14,753 nucleotides of DNA from an uncultured Pseudomonadota bacterium (GTDB taxonomy: Bacteria > Pseudomonadota > Alphaproteobacteria > RUG11792): the NCBI GenBank assembly GCA_902796745.1, contig CADBQC010000052.1, positions 1 to 14,753 of the forward strand, in the 5' to 3' direction. The notes below the pieces were generated by a model, which saw only the letters and a program-made list of their open reading frames with translations, was not told the DNA's origin and made no database searches. The position numbers were made by a program, and so were the translations under genes. Below, piece after piece: positions 9,653 to 14,753 of the stretch. Within the stretch, counting starts at the first letter, position 1, and each line of letters opens with the position of its first letter.

Positions 9653-10021
9653 ATGAGCGATTTATTTACCAACACCCCGGCTATTTTTATAGTTGCGATA
9701 GCTGGGGTTTTTGCGGTCGGCGCTCTAGTAATTTCGAAATTTTGCTCGTTTGCGCATAGAGAGGCAAAAACAACACAAAGTTCTGCATACGAATGCGGAT
9801 TTGAGGCTGTCAAGATAGATACTTTTGTCTCAGAGAAAAATTATGCTATTTCTGTATATTTGCTTTTAGAGCTATTGTTTGTATGGCTACTATCCTGCGT
9901 TGCAATTTGTGTGACGCATATTAATCGCTGTGACAAATACGTGATAAGCCTGACTGCATTGTTGTTGAGTTTCTGCATAACGCTTGGAGCACGACATATT
10001 TTCCATAACAAATCATCGTGA
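9653..10021 (+). CDS. nuoA: Divergent NADH-quinone oxidoreductase subunit A-like protein (NuoA)
   Basis: NuoA is a small three-helix membrane subunit of respiratory complex I. The 122-residue protein has hydrophobic segments at about 10-30, 64-88 and 97-113. The hallmark loop motif YECGFE is at 46-51, between helices 1 and 2, where NuoA carries it. The rest is diverged. The usual KFDVRFYLVAILFIIFDLE region is replaced by YAISVYLLLELLFVW, which keeps one membrane Glu (E73). The ATG directly follows the ftsZ stop with no spacer, so translation must rely on an SD inside ftsZ or on coupling. No nuoB follows; the next frame is convergent and overlaps the end by nine bases. The assignment rests on YECGFE plus topology; another small membrane protein is possible. 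Confidence 0.62.
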   Translation: MSDLFTNTPAIFIVAIAGVFAVGALVISKFCSFAHREAKTTQSSAYECGFEAVKIDTFVSEKNYAISVYLLLELLFVWLLSCVAICVTHINRCDKYVISLTALLLSFCITLGARHIFHNKSS

Positions 10022-10920
10022 TGGCAACAAGGCCTCGTGCCCCAAATACTTACATCTTCTGAGTTGGTTTAAAACCAAACCTTCAAGGAGCTCAAAAACG
10101 TACTGACAATGTGTTTTAATTGTATTTAAGTTATCATGCTCACGCATGCTTTTTACAGTATGCTTATCAGGATCATCTGAGATACTCCCGATATTTATGT
10201 TTATACTAACAATACTCCATGTACCTTTATCATACTGAAACATTGGTAAATATGCATATATCTCGTTGTTATTCTGAGTAAATATATAATTACTTTTGCA
10301 ATAGTAGTTACCAGATATGCTGCTAAATTGTATGCGTGGTTCGTTGTTGCTAAAAAGTTCTGATAAATTAGGCGCCACATCATTTAGCAATTTACCTTCC
10401 TTGTATGTTCGATTCGCTTTTTGTATCTCACTACGCAGGAGAACATCCATGTTCAAAGCATCAGCATAAGCTTTGATATCCTTAATCGCCTTATCCAAAT
10501 CTCGTTTAAGCTTAGTTTGTTTAGCAATTACGTCTTTACTTTGTGCTATCTTGCTATAGTGACTATTGTAGTGGGCTCTAATCTTTTTACACTGAGCTTC
10601 GAATAGCTCACGGGAGCGAGCCATAGAATAGTAGCATCCTTCAAAGACATATGTGTTGTCATTTTTAAATATCTTGTCCCAATTTTCGTCAGTCGCAATT
10701 GAAATTATTGTAAAAACACAGTTGTATATCACCACTGCATTCCAGTTCTCCGGCATATAACTTTCAAAGTTCGTATTCGCAAATGTTATAACATCCCCAT
10801 ACTTCCTATCTGCAAATTCATCTGACCTGCGACGCAGTCGCCTACCGCCTTGCCGATTACTTTTACTATTGAAGCCCAGTAGTATGGATTCTTAATCCAA
10901 GTACCCAAATACCAATGACT
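10013..10920 (-). pseudogene. 5'-truncated, frameshifted paralogue of the 11233-12208 protein
   Basis: I do not recognise the family. The open part (10013-10756, 247 residues from an internal ATG) shares motifs with the product of 11233-12208: PENWNAV followed by YN, and DIKAYADALNM against DIKAYIEALNM. The similarity continues upstream of that ATG. The same frame reads GDVITFANTNFESY before PENWN (CIIFARTSPKDYS in the other copy). A different frame then reads SHWYLGTWIKN and VIGKAVGDCVA (AIGKAIADCVA in the other copy). The frameshift lies near 10815-10821, where ATGAATGAATTT may have lost one ATGA. Similarity ends near 10920, where Rpn-like sequence begins, so the signal-peptide end is missing. 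Translation from 10756 would give a cytoplasmic fragment, probably non-functional. Confidence 0.7.
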
Positions 10921-11220
10921 TTTGTGTAGTGATAATCAGGTCATATCTTATGCTGATATCACTGTTTGTTGTGTTTTCAGTCAGCAGGCGTGCTAGTGTA
11001 TAGCTCGCTCGGCAATATAATGCGTATTCTGGCACCGTATTTCGGTATCAACGAAAGTGTCGTCAGTCACCTTAGTTTTAATATCGAAGCGCACACCAAG
11101 TCAGTTTTTGTCTAATTTCGAGATCTTGTTGTTCAAAATTTACACATCAACAATCTTCGGTTGCCCCCGCAAAGTCGCGGTCAGAAATGAAATCAGAACA
11201 TTTTTGTTCTTCGTCACCAC
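10921..11220 (-). pseudogene. Remnant of an Rpn/PD-(D/E)XK nuclease family transposase
   Basis: One minus-strand frame reads VTKNKNVLISFLTATL, GQPKIVDV (stop) ILNNKISKLDKN (stop), then LGVRFDIKTKVTDDTFVDTEI and QNTHYIAERAIH. After a small shift it continues as ARLLTENTTNSDISIRYDLI. This order matches the Rpn (YhgA-like) recombination-promoting nuclease family: the N-terminal ILISFLN and G.PKIVDVE.LN block, then the nuclease core D-x(n)-E-x-Q. The core is still visible as FDIK and TEIRCQ, with Arg inserted in the ExQ region. Two stop codons and one frameshift inactivate it, and both ends are missing. The family is recognised by motif, not by search. It sits exactly between the two members of the unknown secreted family and borders the broken 5' end of the left one. 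Confidence 0.7.
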
Positions 11221-11232
11221 TTATACAAAAAG

Positions 11233-12208
11233 TTAATAAAAGTTCGAACTTTGCTTAAATTTTTTATTAATGTATTCATATTCTTTCCTTTCTTTATCGC
11301 CTGGTTCGGTAATCAGTATATCATCAAGTAGCCAACCTAGACCTATTGATTTCAGTTCTCTTTCTATTTCTGAACTGCGATAATGTACATACCGATAGCA
11401 GTTCAATTCCCAAATAATATCATTTGTCAATGGACTCAAAAGATGCAAAAATTCTGTAATGCTGGATATACACAGTCCATTGCTTTCATCATATCTAAAT
11501 GAGAGCTTATACGAAGAGTACATCTGTTTTTCAATATTAGGAGTCATCCGAGCAACCATTGTTATTTGATAAGACCTAACCTCATTACATTGTGAAAATG
11601 AAGCTAACAGGTCGTCTTTTTTATAGTATTCAGCAAATGTAATCAGTTTTTCCTCCATATTCAGCGCCTCAATATATGCTTTTATATCTAGCCTCGCTTT
11701 TATCAGAGAGTTCTTTACGTCTAAACCTTTGCGTTCATAATATCCCTCTATTCTTTTGGCGCAATCATCTAACATTTGCTGTGTTGTGCCTTTTTTCCCT
11801 TTTATGACATCATTTACATAATTGTACAGCAACACTGCGTTCCAGTTCTCTGGCGAGTAATCCTTGGGAGATGTGCGGGCAAATATTATGCAATCCCTTG
11901 CATTCTTGTCTTTAAATTCATTCATGTTTGCAACACAATCGGCTATGGCTTTCCCAATTGCTTGCTTTATAGATTTATCATATTTTTCAGCTATAAACCA
12001 AGGCTTGTTTTTTATCTGACTTTGGTTTACCTTCCACTTCATGTCATTAATTATGTTACAAGCTTCTATCCACCAGTGTGTTTTGGCTAAAGTATTCTTG
12101 GCATATTCTATACCTTCTGCGACAGCTACATTCGAAGTAGAAATAGCTATAACAGCAGTATTAACTAAGTATAGCCCCCCCCCCGAATAAACACTTTTTA
12201 TTTAACAT
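11233..12208 (-). CDS. Putative phase-variable secreted protein, out of frame in this copy
   Basis: I do not recognise the family, but the gene structure is informative. From the ATG at 12208 (AAAGGA nine bases upstream) the frame reads MLNKKCLF and then enters a run of ten G. With ten G it ends after 15 residues. With nine G it continues as GGGLYLVNTAVIAISTSNVAVA and joins the long frame, giving 324 residues. That N-terminus is a good signal peptide: two Lys, a hydrophobic stretch, and an AVA-E cleavage site near residues 28-31. The remaining protein is helical and hydrophilic with motifs AIGKAIADCVA, PENWNAV and DIKAYIEALNM shared with the decayed copy at 10013-10920. The long frame has an internal ATG at 12042, but it lacks a ribosome binding site and would omit the signal. 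A periplasmic or secreted surface or effector role is inference. Confidence 0.72.
12175..12184 (-). repeat. Poly-G(10) tract within the signal-peptide codons
   Basis: The plus strand has ten consecutive C (ten G in the sense strand of the gene starting at 12208). The tract is eight codons after the ATG. The reading frame is restored only when the tract is a multiple of three (for example 9 or 12). Mononucleotide G runs of this length are known slipped-strand contingency loci in other bacteria and are strikingly unlikely in AT-rich DNA. A homopolymer sequencing error of one base would have the same appearance. Confidence 0.85.
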
Positions 12209-12255
12209 TACTTATTATCCTTTCTAAAAAACTGACACAAAGCTACCCTATAGAT

Positions 12256-12284
12256 AGGATAACATAGTTTTTATGATTGTGCAA
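12256..12284 (-). promoter_or_regulatory. Promoter of the phase-variable gene, with overlapping palindrome
   Basis: On the minus strand, TTGCAC (12284-12279) and TATCCT (12261-12256) are 17 bases apart, and the -10 is preceded by TG at the extended -10 position (TGTTATCCT). Transcription would begin near 12249, about 40 bases before the ATG at 12208. The palindrome CCTAT-AG-ATAGG at 12247-12258 covers the end of the -10 and the start site, where a repressor could bind. The -35 match is modest (3/6). Confidence 0.45.
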
Positions 12285-12295
12285 TGAATATTCCC

Positions 12296-12377
12296 GCCTG
12301 TCAAGGTCAGCGCCCGAAGGTCAGTGACCTTAGGTCAATGACCTAATGGCGCTGAGCGTAAGCGTACCTTGACAGGC
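12296..12377. repeat. Nested palindrome 1 (82 bp)
   Basis: Outer arms GCCTGTCAAGGT (12296-12307) and ACCTTGACAGGC (12366-12377) are a perfect 12-bp inverted repeat. Inside them TCAGCGCC (12307-12314) pairs with GGCGCTGA (12348-12355). The centre contains two further perfect palindromes, AAGGTCA-G-TGACCTT (12317-12331) and TTAGGTCA-A-TGACCTAA (12330-12346). The result is a branched, cruciform-like fold, richer in GC than the surroundings. Confidence 0.85.
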
Positions 12378-12428
12378 TTAGGGGCGCGATGTGGTAAGAT
12401 ATTGAGCCTACCACATCGCGCCCCCTAA
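12378..12428. repeat. Long GC-rich hairpin 2
   Basis: GGGGCGCGATGTGGTA (12381-12396) pairs perfectly with 12409-12424 over 16 bp. After one bulged C (12425), TTA (12378-12380) also pairs with TAA (12426-12428). The loop is 12 bases (12397-12408). No T run follows on either strand, so it is not a standard terminator. It abuts palindrome 1 with no spacer. Confidence 0.85.
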
Positions 12429-12440
12429 TATAAAATATCT

Positions 12441-12518
12441 TCTGTCAAGGTACGCTACGCCTTCGGCGCGCTCTAACACCACCTTCACAGTAGTTCAGTT
12501 GGTGAAGACCTTGACAGA
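12441..12518. repeat. Nested palindrome 3 (78 bp), inverted relative of palindrome 1
   Basis: TCTGTCAAGGT (12441-12451) and ACCTTGACAGA (12508-12518) form an 11-bp outer stem. Inside are CGCC-TTC-GGCG (12458-12468) and CTTCAC/GTGAAG (12483-12488 with 12502-12507). The left arm CTGTCAAGGTACGCT is the exact inverse of AGCGTACCTTGACAG at 12361-12375 in palindrome 1. Palindromes 1 and 3 therefore form a larger inverted pair around hairpin 2. Confidence 0.8.
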
Positions 12519-12803
12519 TATTCAGGATGATAGGGAAGGGCTTCATATATTAAAGGGATATTGTAAGAGCGAATTGCATGCACTGAACATGTGGATATTT
12601 CGGATTAGTCCTAGCGTTCTCGCTGTACAATACAAGAGCTTCATCGATGACAGCAGAACCAGGCTGTTCAGTTCTTAACAATCGTTTATATTCCTTTTCC
12701 CAAGCTCCTTCCAATTCTCAGGCTAATGTAAAAAAATTAATTTTTCCTTAACGTTAGTGAAAGTTTTGCATAAAACATTCCTCAACTTATGGGCTAAAAA
12801 GTT
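12519..12803. other. Spacer between palindromes and lepA, with a coding-like fragment
   Basis: On the minus strand 12717-12550 is an open frame of 55 codons with protein-like composition, including GAWEKEYKRLLRTEQPGS and then DEALVLYSENARTNPKYPHV. It lies between two stops, has no ATG near its start and no ribosome binding site, so it may be the remnant of a lost gene. I do not recognise it. Next to lepA (12721-12780) the sequence is very AT-rich, with AAAAATTAATTTTT, which could help end lepA transcripts but has no GC stem. Confidence 0.35.
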
Positions 12804-14597
12804 CTATTCATCCGAGATTTTTAGTGCTTCTATAAATGCTTTTTGTGGTATTTCGACATCCCCAAATTGTCGCATACGTTTCTTTCCTTCTTTCTGTTTA
12901 TCGAGTAACTTGCGTTTTCTCGTAATATCACCACCATAACATTTCGCCAAAACATCCTTTCTAAAAGCAGATACAGTTTCTCTAGCTATCACTTTACCCC
13001 CAATAGCAGCTTGTATCGCTATTTTAAACAGTTGCTTTGGTATGAGGTCTTTCAGCTTAACGCACAGTGCTCTACCCCGTTTTTCAGCTTTAGTTCTATG
13101 AATTATCATCGACAAAGCGTCAACTGGTTCGCCATTGACTAAAATCGATACTTTAACTAAATCCCCTTCTCGATATCCAGTAGTTTCGTAGTCAAATGAT
13201 GCATATCCCTTTGTTGAAGACTTTAATCGATCGTAAAAATCAAACACAACTTCATTTAAGGGTAAACGATAATGCACCACGGCTCTGTCGCCTATAAATT
13301 GCATATCGATTTGCTCTCCGCGCTTGTCTTCGCAAAGTGCCAGAACTGCTCCAAGATAACTTTCTGGAACGATTATTGTCGCTTTAATCCAAGGCTCTTC
13401 GATTTTGTCTATTCTAACTATTTCTGGCATTTCTGCAGGATTATGTAGATCGATGACTTCACCATTTGTCATATAGATGTGATAAATAACGCTAGGAGAG
13501 GTCATAATTATATCAAGATCGAATTCTCTTTCCAGGCGTTCTTCAATTATTTCAAGATGTAAGAGCCCAAGAAAACCGCAACGATAACCGAAACCTAAAG
13601 CAGCTGAAGTTTCTTGCTCGAAACTGAAACTGGAATCGTTCAGATGCAATTTTTGCAAGCTTTCCTTTAGTTTCTCAAAATCAGACGCGTCAACTGGGAA
13701 TATTCCGCAAAAAACAACCGGTATAGAAGGCTTAAAGCCTTGTAATGCTATATCGCATGGATTTTTCTCATCAGTTATAGTATCGCCAACTTGACAGTCC
13801 GAGATGTCCTTTATGCTGGCTGTTATAAATCCTACCTCACCAGCCGATAGTTTTTCTGTTATAGCTTTTTTAGGCAAAAAATATCCAACTTGATCGACAA
13901 CGTAACTTGCTCCTGTAGCCATCATTTTTATCTTCATTCCAGCTTTAATTTCGCCATCAAAAACACGGACTAAAATCACGACACCAAGATATTGGTCATA
14001 CCAGCTATCGACCAAAAGCGCACAAAGCTTATCGGAAGTCGATTGCATCGGTGCCGGTAACTTGTGTACAATAGCCTCCAAAACGTCTTTAACACCCAGA
14101 CCGCTTTTGGCGGATATTGGTATCGCTTCGCTTGTATCGAGACCTATAACATCTTCGATTTGCATTTTGACAGCTTCAACATCAGCTGCAGGCAAATCAA
14201 CTTTGTTTAAAGCTATAACTATCTCATGATTTGCATCAATTGCGTGATACACATTTGCCAAAGTCTGAGCCTCAACGCCTTGAGTGGCATCAACGACGAG
14301 AACGGAGCCTTCACATGCACTAAGCGATCTGCTAACTTCATATGCGAAATCAACATGTCCCGGCGTATCGATCAAATTCAGAATATATTCATTACCATCT
14401 TGTGCAGTGTATTTTAGGCGAACTGTTTGTGCTTTTATGGTAATTCCTCGCTCACGTTCTATATCCATAGAATCGAGAATTTGCGCCTTCATTTCGCGCT
14501 TCTCTAAGCCGCCACAAATCTCTATAATTCTGTCGGCTAACGTAGATTTTCCATGATCTATATGAGCTATTATAGAAAAGTTGCGAATATTACTCAT
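12804..14597 (-). CDS. lepA: Elongation factor 4 / ribosome back-translocase LepA
   Basis: LepA (EF4) is a translational GTPase that binds ribosomes, can back-translocate tRNAs and aids ribosome biogenesis. The 597-residue length is typical. The G domain has the P-loop AHIDHGKST near residues 11-19, the switch region [19 protein letters not shown] and the specificity motif NKVD. The EF-G-like domains II, III and V follow (for example GFRYGFLGLLH-type [16 protein letters not shown]). The LepA-specific C-terminal domain comes last, with [23 protein letters not shown] and VEIPQKAF. Two ATGs are adjacent (14600 and 14597); the second aligns with the E. coli start ([10 protein letters not shown] against [10 protein letters not shown]). 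No clear ribosome binding site precedes either. It lies 42 bases after the stop of the upstream minus-strand gene and is probably co-transcribed with it. Confidence 0.97.
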   Translation of the reverse strand: MSNIRNFSIIAHIDHGKSTLADRIIEICGGLEKREMKAQILDSMDIERERGITIKAQTVRLKYTAQDGNEYILNLIDTPGHVDFAYEVSRSLSACEGSVLVVDATQGVEAQTLANVYHAIDANHEIVIALNKVDLPAADVEAVKMQIEDVIGLDTSEAIPISAKSGLGVKDVLEAIVHKLPAPMQSTSDKLCALLVDSWYDQYLGVVILVRVFDGEIKAGMKIKMMATGASYVVDQVGYFLPKKAITEKLSAGEVGFITASIKDISDCQVGDTITDEKNPCDIALQGFKPSIPVVFCGIFPVDASDFEKLKESLQKLHLNDSSFSFEQETSAALGFGYRCGFLGLLHLEIIEERLEREFDLDIIMTSPSVIYHIYMTNGEVIDLHNPAEMPEIVRIDKIEEPWIKATIIVPESYLGAVLALCEDKRGEQIDMQFIGDRAVVHYRLPLNEVVFDFYDRLKSSTKGYASFDYETTGYREGDLVKVSILVNGEPVDALSMIIHRTKAEKRGRALCVKLKDLIPKQLFKIAIQAAIGGKVIARETVSAFRKDVLAKCYGGDITRKRKLLDKQKEGKKRMRQFGDVEIPQKAFIEALKISDE

Positions 14598-14639
14598 CAT
14601 ATCTGCGTTGGGAAGAAGTCAAGCTAATGCTCCTTCATA

Positions 14640-14753
14640 TTAACAGATTTTTTCATACAGTAAAAATCCTTCTCCATCTGTATCCGGCTTGATTTCTTTG
14701 TAATCTTTTTTGATTTGGCTCACACAACCATTGTCAACAATGAAATATCCAGC
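14640..14753 (-). CDS. C-terminal end of an unidentified gene upstream of lepA (partial)
   Basis: The minus strand is open from the right edge of the window to a TAA at 14640-14642, giving 37 residues that include GYFIVDNGCVSQIKKDYKEI and end GFLLYEKIC. The composition is protein-like (alternating hydrophobic strand and charged turns), and the same-strand gap to lepA is short, consistent with one operon. I do not recognise the family from this fragment. Confidence 0.55.
   Translation of the reverse strand, partial: AGYFIVDNGCVSQIKKDYKEIKPDTDGEGFLLYEKIC

Noticed and set aside
11195..11210. Hairpin AGAACA-TTTT-TGTTCT as a terminator
   Set aside because: It has a weak AT-rich stem, no following T run, and lies in the coding part of the Rpn remnant.
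12378..12428. Hairpin 2 as a Rho-independent terminator of lepA
   Set aside because: The stem is strong, but no T run follows on either strand and it is about 380 bases from lepA.
12697..12721. PENWKELG read in a second frame, like the PENWNAV motif of the secreted family
   Set aside because: Similarity stops after four residues, a stop codon immediately precedes it, and the overlapping frame is more protein-like.

Overview
The window looks like chromosomal sequence from an AT-rich, genome-degrading alphaproteobacterium, plausibly an intracellular or endosymbiotic lineage such as Holosporales or Rickettsiales. This is inferred from an alphaproteobacterial-type FtsZ tail (IPACFRKRH), an LpxI-type lipid A enzyme, dispersed housekeeping genes, and decayed copies of an IS481-like transposase and an Rpn-type nuclease. 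No rRNA, tRNA or CRISPR array is visible. The genus cannot be read from the sequence.

Left part (1-5241): the tail of an unrecognised acidic protein ends at 385, followed by a strong plus-strand terminator. Then clpB (minus strand), a dead IS481-like transposase filling the clpB-recA interval (about 3144-3949), and recA (plus strand) with a recognisable promoter.

Middle part (5231-10021): lpxI overlaps the end of recA and probably shares its transcript. murJ converges on lpxI with almost no gap. About 0.7 kb without a convincing gene separates murJ from ftsZ. ftsZ is followed directly, with no spacer, by a divergent solitary nuoA-like gene. Envelope and division functions (LpxI for lipid A, MurJ for lipid II flipping, FtsZ for the Z ring) are therefore close together but not in a classical dcw operon.

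Right part (10013-12803) is the accessory region. It holds two minus-strand members of a protein family I do not recognise. The left copy is 5'-truncated and frameshifted. The right copy would encode a 324-residue protein with a signal peptide, but a run of 10 G residues inside the signal-peptide codons puts it out of frame; 9 G would restore it. That is the classic layout of a phase-variable secreted protein and is the main finding. A decayed Rpn (PD-(D/E)XK) nuclease/transposase remnant lies between the two copies. Upstream of the phase-variable gene sit a promoter and a cluster of nested GC-rich palindromes (12296-12518). The window closes with lepA (minus strand) and the last 37 codons of an unidentified upstream gene.
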